From Microbacterium sp. JZ31 (GTDB taxonomy: Bacteria; Actinomycetota; Actinomycetes; Actinomycetales; Microbacteriaceae): a stretch of DNA of 64,000 nt. The stretch covers positions 3,038,001-3,102,000 of the forward strand of contig NZ_CP017661.1 in assembly GCF_016805985.1 (NCBI RefSeq), in the 5' to 3' direction. Shown here one piece after another: positions 33,824 to 45,083 of the stretch (the first letter of the stretch is position 1; every line of letters begins with the position of its first letter). The notes under the pieces were generated by a model. It did no database searches. It worked only from the letters and a program-made list of their open reading frames with translations, and was not told the DNA's origin. The position numbers and the translations under genes are program-made.

Positions 33824-35897
33824 CGTCGGTCGGGGCGCCTGCGGCCGCGGGGACGTCGACCGCCGCGGTGTCGGTCGCGACGTCGGTCGCCTGCGCGGCG
33901 TCGAGGTCCACGGCGGCGTGCTCGAACTGCGACTGGTACAGCCGCCAGTAGGCGCCCTCGCGGCCGATCAGCTCGTCGTGCGTGCCCTGCTCGACGATGT
34001 CGCCGTGCTCCATGACCAGGATGAGGTCCGCGTCGCGGATGGTCGACAGGCGGTGCGCGATCACGAACGACGTGCGGCCCTCGCGCAGCGCCGCCATCGC
34101 GTGCTGCAGCAGCTGCTCGGTGCGGGTGTCGACCGAGCTCGTCGCCTCGTCCAGGATCAGCACGCTCGGCTGCGACACGAACGCGCGCGCGATCGTGATC
34201 AGCTGGCGCTCACCGGCCGAGACGTTCGCGGCGTCCTCTTCGAGCACGGTGTCGTAGCCGTCCGGCAGGGAGTGCACGAAGCGGTCGACGTAGGTCGCCT
34301 TGCCCGCCTCGATCACCTCCTCGTCCGTCGCCGTCTGCCGGCCGTAGCGGATGTTCTCCCTGATCGTCCCCGAGAACAGCCACGGATCCTGCAGCACCAT
34401 GCCCGCACGCTCGCGCACGTCGTAGCGCGTCATCTTCGAGATGTCCTGCCCGTCGAGCAGGATGGCGCCGCCGTCGAGCTCGTAGAAGCGCATGATCAGG
34501 TTCACGAGCGTCGTCTTGCCCGCGCCCGTGGGGCCGACGATCGCGACCGTCTGGCCGGGTTCCACGCGGAAGGACAGATCCCGGATCAGCGGCTGCTCGG
34601 GCGTGTACGAGAACGAGACGTTGCGGAACTCGATCACGCCGCGGCCCTCGGGCGCCTTCGGCGCGTCCTCGGCGTCGTCCTCCTGCTCGGGCTCGTCGAG
34701 CAGCTCGAACACGCGCTCGGCCGACGCAGTGCCCGACAGCACGGCGCTCGTCATGCCGCCGAGCTCCATGAGGGGCTGCGTGAACTGCTGCGAGTACTGC
34801 ACGAACGCCTGCACGTCGCCGATGCGCAGCTGACCGCTCGCGACCATCAGGCCGCCCAGCACCGCGATGCCCGCGTACGTGAGCGATCCGATGAACTGCA
34901 CGCCCGGCATCATCAAACCCGAGAAGAACTGGGCCTTGAACGCCGCATCGAACAGCTCGTCGTTCTCCTTGCCGAAGGCCTCCTCGTTCGACTTCTCCCG
35001 GCCGTAGACCTTCACGAGAGCGTGTCCCGAGAACGCCTCCTCGACGCGCGAGTTCAGGCGGCCGACCTTGGCCCACTGCGCCTGGAACGCCTTCTGCGAG
35101 CGCGGTCCGATCACGCCGAAGATCACGGCCATGAGGGGCAGCGCCACGAGTGCGACGAGCGCGAGCTGCCACGAGATCGTGAACATCATGATCAGCACGC
35201 CCACGACGGTCAGGATCGAGGTGACCGCGCCCGACAGCGACTGCTGCAGCGTGTTGGTCATGTTGTCGACGTCGTTCGTGACGCGCGAGATCAGCTCGCC
35301 GCGCTGCACCTTGTCGAAGTAGGACAGCGGCAGGCGGTTGATCTTCGCCTCGATCCGCTCGCGCACGCGCCACATCGTCTTGACCATGATCACGTTGATC
35401 ACGTAGCCCTGCAGCCACTGCAGCAGCGCCGAGACGACGTACAGCATCAGCACCCACCGCACGACGACCGCGAGCTGGGCGAAGTCGATGCCCGCGCCGA
35501 GCTCGAAGTGCTTCATGGCGGCGATCGTGTTGGCGAAGTCGGTCTGGCCCGCCTGGCGCAGCGCCTCCACGACCTGCTCCTGCGTCGTGCCGACGGGGAA
35601 CTGCCCCGCCAGCACGGTCGACATCGAGCCCTCGAACACGATGTTCGTCGCCTCGCCGAGCACGCGCGGTGCGATGATCGCCAGCACGACGCCCGCGGCG
35701 CCGAGCAGCATCACGAGCCCGAAGACCCACTTGTAAGGACCCAGCAGGCCGATGAAGCGGACGAAGCTGGGCCCGAGGTTCTTCGGCTTCCCCGGCGGCG
35801 GGGCATCCCAGTCGCCGGCCTCGCGACGGGCCTTCTCCGCGGCCTCCGCCTCGATCCGCGCCTGCTCGTCGATCTGGTTCCCCTCCACCGCACTCAT
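33807..35897 (-). CDS. ABC exporter half-transporter, subunit 2 (heterodimeric multidrug type)
   Basis: A 696-residue fused permease-ATPase. After a polar cytosolic start come six membrane helices (FIGLLGPYKWVFGLVMLLGA onward), with an extended extracellular loop after helix 1 (about residues 90-140), then the nucleotide-binding domain: Walker A VGPTGAGKTT, signature VSAGERQLITIARAF, Walker B VLILDEATSSVD and switch His in IAHRLST. The canonical Glu after Walker B is present, so this subunit holds the active catalytic site pairing. Its ATG overlaps the partner gene's stop. A 40-residue Ala/Asp-rich tail ends the chain. Substrate unknown; family members export drugs or lipids. Confidence 0.92.
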   Translation of the reverse strand: MSAVEGNQIDEQARIEAEAAEKARREAGDWDAPPPGKPKNLGPSFVRFIGLLGPYKWVFGLVMLLGAAGVVLAIIAPRVLGEATNIVFEGSMSTVLAGQFPVGTTQEQVVEALRQAGQTDFANTIAAMKHFELGAGIDFAQLAVVVRWVLMLYVVSALLQWLQGYVINVIMVKTMWRVRERIEAKINRLPLSYFDKVQRGELISRVTNDVDNMTNTLQQSLSGAVTSILTVVGVLIMMFTISWQLALVALVALPLMAVIFGVIGPRSQKAFQAQWAKVGRLNSRVEEAFSGHALVKVYGREKSNEEAFGKENDELFDAAFKAQFFSGLMMPGVQFIGSLTYAGIAVLGGLMVASGQLRIGDVQAFVQYSQQFTQPLMELGGMTSAVLSGTASAERVFELLDEPEQEDDAEDAPKAPEGRGVIEFRNVSFSYTPEQPLIRDLSFRVEPGQTVAIVGPTGAGKTTLVNLIMRFYELDGGAILLDGQDISKMTRYDVRERAGMVLQDPWLFSGTIRENIRYGRQTATDEEVIEAGKATYVDRFVHSLPDGYDTVLEEDAANVSAGERQLITIARAFVSQPSVLILDEATSSVDTRTEQLLQHAMAALREGRTSFVIAHRLSTIRDADLILVMEHGDIVEQGTHDELIGREGAYWRLYQSQFEHAAVDLDAAQATDVATDTAAVDVPAAAGAPTDADPRA

Positions 35898-37633
35898 GCC
35901 TGCACCCCCAGCTGCGAGTCGACGATCTCGCGGTACGTGTGGCTGCTGGCGAGCAGCTCGTCGTGCGTCCCGATGCCGGCCATGCGCCCGCCTTCGAGCA
36001 CGACGATCCGGTCGGCGTCCGTGATGGTCGACACGCGCTGCGCGACGACGATCTTGGTGACGTCCGGCAGCTCTCGCCACAGCGCCTGCCGCAGCCGCGC
36101 GTCGGTCGTGAGGTCGAGGGCAGAGAACGAGTCGTCGAACACCAGCACACTGGGCCTGCTGACGATGGCGCGCGCGATCGCAAGGCGCTGCCGCTGCCCG
36201 CCCGACACGTTCGTGCCGCCCTGCGCGATCGGCTCGTCGAGACCCTTCGGCTTCTCGCGCACGAAGTCCGCGGCCTGTGCGATCTCCAGGGCCGCCCACA
36301 GCTCGTCGTCCGTCGCCTCCTCGCGGCCGAACCGCAGGTTCGACGCGATCGTGCCGTTGAACAGGAACGGACGCTGCGGCACGAGCCCGATGCCCGCCCA
36401 CAGCGCCTCGAGGTCGGCCGTGCGCACGTCGACCCCGTGAACCCTGACCGTGCCGCCCGTCGCGTCGAACAGTCGCGGGATCAGGTTGACGAGCGTCGTC
36501 TTGCCCGCCCCCGTCGACCCGACGATCGCGACGGTCTCGCCCGGCGCGGCGCGGAAGCTCACGCCCGTGATGACCGGCTCGTCGGCGCCCGGGTAGGTGA
36601 AGGAGACGTCGTCGAACACGACCTCGCCGGGCGTCGGCATGTCCGACACCGGCGCATCCGGCCTGGTGAGCGACGACTCGACGCCGAGCACCTCGCCCAC
36701 GCGGTCGGCCGACACCGCGGCGCGCGGGATCATGATCGTCATGAACGTCGCCATCATCACGCCGCCCAGGATCTGACCGACGTACTGCATGAACGCGAAC
36801 AGCGTGCCGATCTGGACGCGCCCGCTGTCGACCTCGAACGACCCGAACCACACCACGGCGACGACCGTGACGTTCAGGATCAGCATCACGAGCGGGAACA
36901 TCAGGACGAACAGCGAACCGACCTTGCGGCTGACGAGCGTGATGTCGTCGTTCGCGCCGCGGAACCGCTCCTCCTCGATGCGCTCGCGCACGAACGCGCG
37001 CACGACGCGCACGCCCGTGAGCTGCTCGCGCATGATGCGGTTGATCGCGTCGAGCTTGGTCTGCCACTGACGGAACAGCGGCACCATGCGCCAGATGATG
37101 AGGCCGGCCGCGAACAGCAGCACGGGGACCGCGACGCCGATGATCCAGCTCAGGCCGACGTCCTGACGCAGCGCCATGATGATGCCGCCGATCGCGAGCA
37201 TGGGCGCCTGCACCAGCATCGTGGCGCCCATCATGGCGAGCATCTGCACCTGCTGCACGTCGTTCGTGTTGCGGGTGATGAGCGAACCGGCTCCGAACTG
37301 GGACACCTCGCGCTCGGAGAACGAGCTCACCTTCTGGAAGACGTCGGCGCGGATGTCGCGACCGGCGCCCATCGCCGACCGGGCGGCGGCCGCGGTCGCG
37401 ATGATCGACGCCACGATCTGGCCGAACGAGACCGCGATCATCACGAGACCGGTTCGGAGGATGTAGCCCGTGTCGCCGTTGGCGACGCCCTCGTCGATGA
37501 GGTCGGCGTTCAGGGACGGGAGGTAGAGGGCGGCCATCGCCGACGCGAACTGGAACACCAGCACCGCGACGAGCAGCCATCGGTAGCGCGTCAGATATCG
37601 GAAGAGGAGCTTGCCGAGCACGGGGGCCTCCAC
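35894..37633 (-). CDS. ABC exporter half-transporter, subunit 1 (heterodimeric multidrug type)
   Basis: A 579-residue permease-ATPase. Six helices are followed by an ATPase domain with Walker A VGSTGAGKTT, signature VSGGQRQRLAIARAI and Walker B VLVFDDSFSALD. The residue after Walker B is Asp rather than Glu and the switch region reads VAQRVST, with Gln where His is expected, so this is the degenerate-site subunit of a heterodimer, complementing the downstream partner. GTG 37633 (VEAPVLGKLLFRY) is chosen as the start; the frame stays open for 21 codons upstream without a better site. Confidence 0.9.
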   Translation of the reverse strand: MEAPVLGKLLFRYLTRYRWLLVAVLVFQFASAMAALYLPSLNADLIDEGVANGDTGYILRTGLVMIAVSFGQIVASIIATAAAARSAMGAGRDIRADVFQKVSSFSEREVSQFGAGSLITRNTNDVQQVQMLAMMGATMLVQAPMLAIGGIIMALRQDVGLSWIIGVAVPVLLFAAGLIIWRMVPLFRQWQTKLDAINRIMREQLTGVRVVRAFVRERIEEERFRGANDDITLVSRKVGSLFVLMFPLVMLILNVTVVAVVWFGSFEVDSGRVQIGTLFAFMQYVGQILGGVMMATFMTIMIPRAAVSADRVGEVLGVESSLTRPDAPVSDMPTPGEVVFDDVSFTYPGADEPVITGVSFRAAPGETVAIVGSTGAGKTTLVNLIPRLFDATGGTVRVHGVDVRTADLEALWAGIGLVPQRPFLFNGTIASNLRFGREEATDDELWAALEIAQAADFVREKPKGLDEPIAQGGTNVSGGQRQRLAIARAIVSRPSVLVFDDSFSALDLTTDARLRQALWRELPDVTKIVVAQRVSTITDADRIVVLEGGRMAGIGTHDELLASSHTYREIVDSQLGVQA

Positions 37634-37643
37634 AGTGGGACTT

Positions 37644-37665
37644 CCTCGCGCGGATGCGCGCGAGG
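37644..37665 (-). promoter_or_regulatory. Leader hairpin covering the exporter ribosome site
   Basis: CCTCGCGC and GCGCGAGG form a perfect 8-bp stem with a 6-nt loop. On the minus-strand mRNA the 3' arm ends in GAGG, which with the next bases (AAG) is the only plausible ribosome site of the exporter gene, about 10 bp before its GTG. Folding would hide it, so translation may be controlled here. Confidence 0.45.
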
Positions 37666-37864
37666 ACGGATAGACTCTGCCACCCCGCTCGGACATTCCA
37701 CCAGCGCGCCCGCCTTCTGTCCGCTGTCGGCGGAACGGCCGTGTCGGCGCGGATCTCCGTCGTCAGACGGATGCGGAGCGCCCCCAGGCGTGCCGTCCTT
37801 ATCAGTCCCACCCCGCTGGCGGGAGCCCTCGGAGCAGGTCACGACGGCGCGGTAGCGTCGGCGC

Positions 37865-39504
<1,640 letters not shown>

Positions 39505-39508
<4 letters not shown>

Positions 39509-40668
39509 TCTCACTCGACCTGTTCACCACGTCGTTCGTCACCGCCGTGGTGATCGTCGCCTCCGCGACCGTCTTCCTGCTCGAGACCGTCGTGCGGCGC
39601 GAGAGCGGATCCGGGCGCTACTGGGCGGCGGCGTACGTCGCGGGCATCCTCGTCATCTTCTCGTACGCCGCGTGGACGGTCGACCGCGGGCTCTGGATCG
39701 CCGTGGCGATCGGCAACGCCGGCTTCGTCGGGCAGCTGGGTCTGATGTGGCTCGGCTGCCGGGTGTACAACGGACGGCTCGGGGTCGCGCACCGGCTCGC
39801 CGTCGCGGCGGTCGTGCTGCTGACGCTGGCGGTCTCCATCGCGCAGCGCCAGATCGGCGACTGGGCCGGAGCGCCCGTGATGTTCGCGGGAATCGCGCTG
39901 TTCGCGCTGCTCGGGGCGCTCGAGACGCTGCGCGGCGCCCTGCGCGAGGTGTTCGCGGCGTGGGGCCTGACCTTCGTGCTGGGCGCGGCGGCCGTGTACT
40001 ACCTCGGGCGGACGCTCGTGTTCCTGGTCGCGGGGCCCGAGAGCGAGCTGTTCACGGAGTGGTTCGGCACCGTCATGACCTCGCTCGTCACGATCGCCCT
40101 CACGATCATCGCGGTCGTCTCCACGTCCGTGCTGCGCGTCGTGTCCACCGCCTCCCCCGCCGTGCCCGGAGGCACGGCCGCGGGGCGAGACGGCGCGGCC
40201 CTCCTCTCGTCCGACACGTTCCGCGCGGTCGTCGAGGACCTCGCCGGACGCAGCGAGCGCGCGGGATCGCCGCTGGCGGTCGTCGCCATCCGGATCGCGG
40301 AGGTCGCCGAGATCGGCACGGCGTTCGGGCACGGCGCCGCGGAGCTCGTGGAGTCGAGCTGGCAGGACGCCGTGCGCCGGCACCTTCCACTCCACGTCGT
40401 GGGCGGTTCGCTGGACGAGTCGACCGCCGCCCTCGTCCTGCTCGCACCGGACGCCGCGGATGCCGCCGCCCACGGCGACGAGCTGCGGCAGGGCCTGATC
40501 GACGACCTCGCCGGCCTGGAGGACGCCGTCCTGCCCGCCATCGGCGTCGGCTACGCCCTGGCCTCGGACCACGGCTACGACGCGAACGCGCTCCTGTGCG
40601 CGGCCGCCGACGCGGCGCGACGCTCGGCCGCGGACACGGCGATGCCCGTCCTGCAGGCCACGCGCTGA
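39505..40668 (+). CDS. Membrane protein with degenerate GGDEF-like cytosolic domain
   Basis: A 387-residue protein: seven or so hydrophobic segments (residues 5-215), in a layout like the 7-helix sensors of some diguanylate cyclases, then a cytosolic domain of about 160 residues. That domain keeps the order of a GGDEF domain (RSERAGSPLAVVAIRIAEVAEI at the first strand, LVLLAPDAADAAAHGDELRQGL, IGVGYALASDHGYDANALLCAAADA near the end), but the active-site loop reads GGSLDEST instead of GG(D/E)EF, so cyclase activity is unlikely. The ATG overlaps the kinase stop (ATGA), suggesting a joint signalling role. Assignment of the domain is tentative. Confidence 0.7.
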
Positions 40669-40693
40669 GCCGCCGTCGCCGCCGCTGCGCGGG

Positions 40694-41449
<756 letters not shown>

Positions 41450-41577
41450 CGCACCGCTCCCCCCAATTGGAACAGCCGTGAGGATATCGCAGAAGATGCG
41501 CCGGAACGGCCCGACTTCCCGTAGCGCGACGGGAGCGGGATTCTCCTGATGACCTGCTATTTCGATATTCCGAAAGG

Positions 41578-42201
41578 TCACCGCGTCGCTGACGCCCGCC
41601 CACGGCGCTCGACGGCTTCCCGCCTTCTGCTCCGCCGAGACCCCTCGGGAGGCGGTTCCGCGACGCGCCTGCTGCGCGCACGCTCCACCGCGCCTGCGGT
41701 GATGAGCCACCCTGCGTAGGCGAACAGCCCTCCCGCCGCTGCCGGCACGAGCCAGGCGCGCGCCTTCCCGCTGATCGCCTGGTTCGCCCATCCGATCCAG
41801 GGCACGGCGTACCAGACGGTGCCGCGGATCTGCACGGGCATGACGGGCTCGGCGTCCGCCGTGTCGTTCGCGTCCCCCTGCGTGAGGAAGCGCAACTCCC
41901 CCGACGTCGAGTCGGCGACGCGGCCGATCACCCGATGGGTCACCAGCACGGCCTTCCCGGACTCGAGCTGATAGGTCACCACATCGCCGATCGCGATCTC
42001 CTCGACGGGCGTCGGCTTCACGATCACGAGCGTGCCGGGCGGCAGCGACGGCCGCATGGATCCGGTCAGGATCGTCAGCGGCACCCCGCCGACCGCGGCA
42101 GGGACGCCGATCACGAGCACGCCCAGGGCCAGCACGAGCACCAGCACGCCGATGCTGATGCCCTTCGTGACCGAGCGCAACGCCTCGCGGGCGCGACTCA
42201 C
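41578..42201 (-). CDS. sipW: Signal peptidase I, ER/SipW type
   Basis: A 207-residue membrane peptidase. One N-terminal helix (GISIGVLVLVLALGVLVIGV) precedes the catalytic segment LTGSMRPSLPPGTLVIVK with the nucleophile Ser; the second catalytic region is VLVTHRVIGRV, where His replaces the Lys of classical bacterial enzymes, the mark of the ER-type (SipW) class; RFLTQGDANDTAD follows with the conserved Asp. A second helix near the C-terminus completes the anchor. GTG 42201 is chosen from the GTGA overlap with the upstream stop; ATG 42237 is an alternative. It most likely matures the exported proteins encoded upstream. Confidence 0.88.
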   Translation of the reverse strand: MSRAREALRSVTKGISIGVLVLVLALGVLVIGVPAAVGGVPLTILTGSMRPSLPPGTLVIVKPTPVEEIAIGDVVTYQLESGKAVLVTHRVIGRVADSTSGELRFLTQGDANDTADAEPVMPVQIRGTVWYAVPWIGWANQAISGKARAWLVPAAAGGLFAYAGWLITAGAVERARSRRVAEPPPEGSRRSRRREAVERRGRASATR

Positions 42202-42989
42202 GCCCGGCGTCGACGAGCCAGCATCAGCAGCAGCCATCCCGCACCTCCGATCCCGAAGCCCAGGATCATGACGGCGAGCGTGCCGATCGCACCCGTCGCC
42301 GCGAGCCCGGCCGGCGCGGTCGAGGCGCCCGGTGCGCCCGAGGCGTCCGGCGCGGGGGAGGCGTCCGGCGCGGGTGCGGCCGGTGGGATCGCGCCCGCAT
42401 CCGGGGGAACGGTCGGATCTCCGGGACCTCCCGGGTCCGGCTGGCCGGGCACCGTGATCGCCTCGGTGGGACAGCCGTCCTCGGTGAGCGCGGCGGCGTC
42501 CGCATCGGTCAGGCCGAACCAGAGATCGAACATGACCTTCTCGTTCTGCGCCTCGTCGCCCGAGAGCGACGCGTCGAGGTCGACCGTGAGATCCAGGACC
42601 GCGCTCGCTCCCGGCGCGAGCGCTCGCGCGGGGACGACGGCCGCGCACGACGGCACCTCGGCGATGGGCGTGCGCGGAAGACCTCGGCCACGGTCGTCCA
42701 CGCCCGCGACGTGGAACCCGCGCTCCCCCGCCTCGCTCTGGGCACGGATGTTCTTGACCACCACGACGAGCACGCCCGCGCTTTCCCGCACGTTCCGGAC
42801 GCGGACGGTCGTCTCCGTCGACTCACCGGGGACGAGGTGGATGCCGTCCGCGAAGACCGCCGTGGGGGCGACGGCGGACCAGCGGGATCCGTCCGTCGAG
42901 AACTGCAGGCCCTGGCCGAGGGGGTCCGCCGCCCCCGCGGGAGCGGCGAGCAGCACCGCCGCCGTCAGCGCGAGAAGGGCGCCCATCAT
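42198..42989 (-). CDS. Cell-wall-anchored surface protein with LAxTG sorting signal
   Basis: A 263-residue exported protein. A signal peptide (MMGALLALTAAVLLAAPAGAA) is followed by a beta-rich domain of about 170 residues with two cysteines, a Pro/Ala/Asp-rich wall-spanning stretch (about 175-225), and a C-terminal sorting signal: GLAATG, a hydrophobic helix and the tail ARRRRA. LAxTG is the form recognised by class E sortases of high-GC actinobacteria. No sortase gene lies in the window. The ATG overlaps the upstream stop (ATGA). It may be the wall anchor of the structure formed by the neighbouring proteins. Confidence 0.83.
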   Translation of the reverse strand: MMGALLALTAAVLLAAPAGAADPLGQGLQFSTDGSRWSAVAPTAVFADGIHLVPGESTETTVRVRNVRESAGVLVVVVKNIRAQSEAGERGFHVAGVDDRGRGLPRTPIAEVPSCAAVVPARALAPGASAVLDLTVDLDASLSGDEAQNEKVMFDLWFGLTDADAAALTEDGCPTEAITVPGQPDPGGPGDPTVPPDAGAIPPAAPAPDASPAPDASGAPGASTAPAGLAATGAIGTLAVMILGFGIGGAGWLLLMLARRRRA

Positions 42990-44422
42990 CGCCATCCGCA
43001 GGAGACCGCCAGCTGGCCGCCGCTGCGCGCGATGTGGAAGGTGCCCTTGGCGGTCGTGGTCCACGGGCTGCCGGCGATCTGCTGCTCGACGTACACCCAG
43101 GTGTTGCCGACGCCCCCGCCCGCGCCGCTGACGTATGAGGCCAGGTTCTCTCCCGCGTCGTAGACCCGGACGAACGTGTTCCAGCCGTCGCTCAGCCCGT
43201 CGTTCGCGCTCGGCACGAACGAGCGCTTCGTGTCGGGGGTCGATGCGTTGGCCAGCAGCGCCCGATAGTGGATCTCCTGCTGATAGTCCTTGTTGGCCGC
43301 GAAGCCGAACTCGAGGTACTGACCGATCCGCGTGCAGCTCATGTCCTGGACGGGCGTGATGGGTGTGCCCTGGAGCTCGAAGACGAACCGCTGGGCCTCG
43401 GTGTCCCTGCACGCCGCGAGCACGAGCCGGCGGGGGTTGGTGTCGGTCGACTGCCACAGTCCGTCGCCGACCGTGACGCAGTGGCCGGGGAACGCGACGC
43501 TCTCGATGCGGTACTGATCGCCGGCGATCCCCACGATCTTCCAGCGCTGCGCGCTCGTCTCCGCGCTGCGCGTCTCCAGCGTCTGGGATCCGCTCAGCGC
43601 GGTCCAGCGGGGAGCGATCGCGTCACTGTTCGTGTTCTGGGCCCACGAGATGGCGAACGTGCCGTCGGAGGCGCGGAACATGCGCCACTGCTCGGCGTAG
43701 CCGCCGCACCCGGTGTCGCGGGCCAGGTAGTGCGTGTCCACCATCGGGAACCGCTGCACGCAGATGCCCTGATTGCGGATGAGGTAGCGCCCGGAGCTGT
43801 CCGTGAAGAACAGCAGGCTCGATCCGACCGACTGGGTGAACGAGACGCCGGCGGCGGACTGCGTCCACGCGCCGTTGCCGTACGCGAGGCGGGACTGCAG
43901 GGCGAGCTCGGCCGACTGATTCGCGTAGGTCGAGGCGTCGTTCGAGCTCATCGAGGTCTTCACACACAGCACGACGGTCCTGCCCGCGGCGACCGCGCCA
44001 GTGAAGGTGAAGGGCGTCGACGTCGACAGCCTGCCGGTGGCCGGTGAGGACAGGGTCGTCGTCGGCGTGCACTGCTCGGCGGAAGCCACGGCGGCGATGG
44101 CGACGCCGATCGCGCCGGGAAGGCCGGACACGGACGCCGAGTTCGCGTGCACGGTGAGCGTGTAGGAGCCCTCGCGGCTTCCCGTGTTCGCGATCGACAC
44201 GGCGCCGGCCGCGGTCAGGCTGCTCGCGCTGTAGGTGGTCTTGAGCGGCGTGCGCTCCGGGGCGGGGTGCACGGTCTGCGCGATGCCGACCGTGGCGGCC
44301 TTCGCGGTGCCGGAGACCCGGTCGCCCGCGCTCCAGTAGCCGGAAGCCGTGCCGGCCCCCGTGAAGGTGAGGAAGACGGCGAGTGCGGCGATCAGGAGCC
44401 GACGGCGGCCGGCGCGCTTCAC
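42986..44422 (-). CDS. Exported protein with alternate signal peptide and ricin-like lectin domain
   Basis: A 478-residue protein. RRRLLIAALAVFLTFTGAGTASGYWSAGD is an alternate-type signal region in which the hydrophobic core is followed by G-Y-W-S-A-G-D, as in TasA/CalY substrates of SipW. A first beta domain (about 35-190) contains two cysteines; the middle (about 205-345) has repeats of the ricin type, with C-V-x-x, Q-W-x-(M/I) and RYLIRNQGICVQR, SAQRWKIVGIAGDQYRIES and AQRFVFELQG segments; the final 110 residues form a third domain. The lectin part suggests binding to a glycan. GTG 44422 overlaps the upstream stop (GTGA). Confidence 0.78.
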   Translation of the reverse strand: MKRAGRRRLLIAALAVFLTFTGAGTASGYWSAGDRVSGTAKAATVGIAQTVHPAPERTPLKTTYSASSLTAAGAVSIANTGSREGSYTLTVHANSASVSGLPGAIGVAIAAVASAEQCTPTTTLSSPATGRLSTSTPFTFTGAVAAGRTVVLCVKTSMSSNDASTYANQSAELALQSRLAYGNGAWTQSAAGVSFTQSVGSSLLFFTDSSGRYLIRNQGICVQRFPMVDTHYLARDTGCGGYAEQWRMFRASDGTFAISWAQNTNSDAIAPRWTALSGSQTLETRSAETSAQRWKIVGIAGDQYRIESVAFPGHCVTVGDGLWQSTDTNPRRLVLAACRDTEAQRFVFELQGTPITPVQDMSCTRIGQYLEFGFAANKDYQQEIHYRALLANASTPDTKRSFVPSANDGLSDGWNTFVRVYDAGENLASYVSGAGGGVGNTWVYVEQQIAGSPWTTTAKGTFHIARSGGQLAVSCGWR

Positions 44423-44982
44423 GACGTCACCTGCATGCCGTCGAAGGTCAGCGTGAAGGCGGCCGAGGTCCCGGGCCGGAGCGCCGAGGTGGCTCGCACC
44501 TCGACGCACACCGTGACGTCGTCCCCGGCGTCGTCCGTCGGGATCGTGACGAGGGGCGCGGGCGTGGCGCCGAGGGCCCGCACGGCGAGCTGCGTCGTGC
44601 AGCGTCCGACCGCGACGCGCAGCTCATATCCGGCCACGGCGTTGACGGCCGCCTTCACCGCGAGAGGCACATCCCCCGTGTTGCTGAGCGTCAGCGGCTG
44701 ACGGACGGACTCGCCCGGCAGCATGTTCGACCACGGATTGTCGCTGTGACCGGGCGACCACTGCGCATCGAGCCCCACGGAGCCCGTCTCGACCGTGCCC
44801 GCGCCGAGGGTATCCGAGTCCGACCACAGGGCGTAGCTGCCGCCGACGCCCGACAGCGAGAGGAACATCAGCACGACCGCGCCGAGCGCCGTTCCGACGA
44901 ATCCGCGGAGCCGCTGCGCGCGTCGTGCCCGCACGCGCCGCAGGCGGCGGGGCTGCGTGGCGAGGCTGCTCGGGTGCGACAC
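44419..44982 (-). CDS. Small exported protein with alternate (SipW-type) signal peptide
   Basis: A 187-residue protein. A basic N-terminus (RRLRRVRARRAQRLRG) precedes a hydrophobic core and then SYALWSDSDTLGAGTVETGSV, the L-W-S-D-S-D pattern seen at the cleavage site of SipW substrates in the TasA/camelysin family. The mature part (about 130 residues) is beta-rich with NTGDVPLAVKAAV and a pair of cysteines. GTG 44982 is chosen because AGGAAA lies 7 bp upstream and upstream reading is not protein-like. It follows the gene at 45084 after 101 bp and overlaps the next by 4 bp. Confidence 0.78.
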   Translation of the reverse strand: MSHPSSLATQPRRLRRVRARRAQRLRGFVGTALGAVVLMFLSLSGVGGSYALWSDSDTLGAGTVETGSVGLDAQWSPGHSDNPWSNMLPGESVRQPLTLSNTGDVPLAVKAAVNAVAGYELRVAVGRCTTQLAVRALGATPAPLVTIPTDDAGDDVTVCVEVRATSALRPGTSAAFTLTFDGMQVTS

Positions 44983-45083
44983 GGCGTTTCCTGTGGCTCG
45001 ACGACAAGAGGAAGGGGAAGGAAGGGGCGCGATGCGCCACGGTGCCCCGCTCACTCAGTGAGACGGGGCACAAGGCCGAGGCG

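Noticed and set aside
37671..37676. Plus-strand TAGACT box without a gene 7-8 nt downstream
   Set aside because: No start codon follows and the kinase gene has its own box at 37853; it is probably a chance match or part of a minor RNA start.
33807..37811. One open frame of 1334 residues across both ABC exporter genes
   Set aside because: Only the part from 35897 down is real in that frame; the remainder is the shadow of the partner gene, which has its own well-conserved frame.
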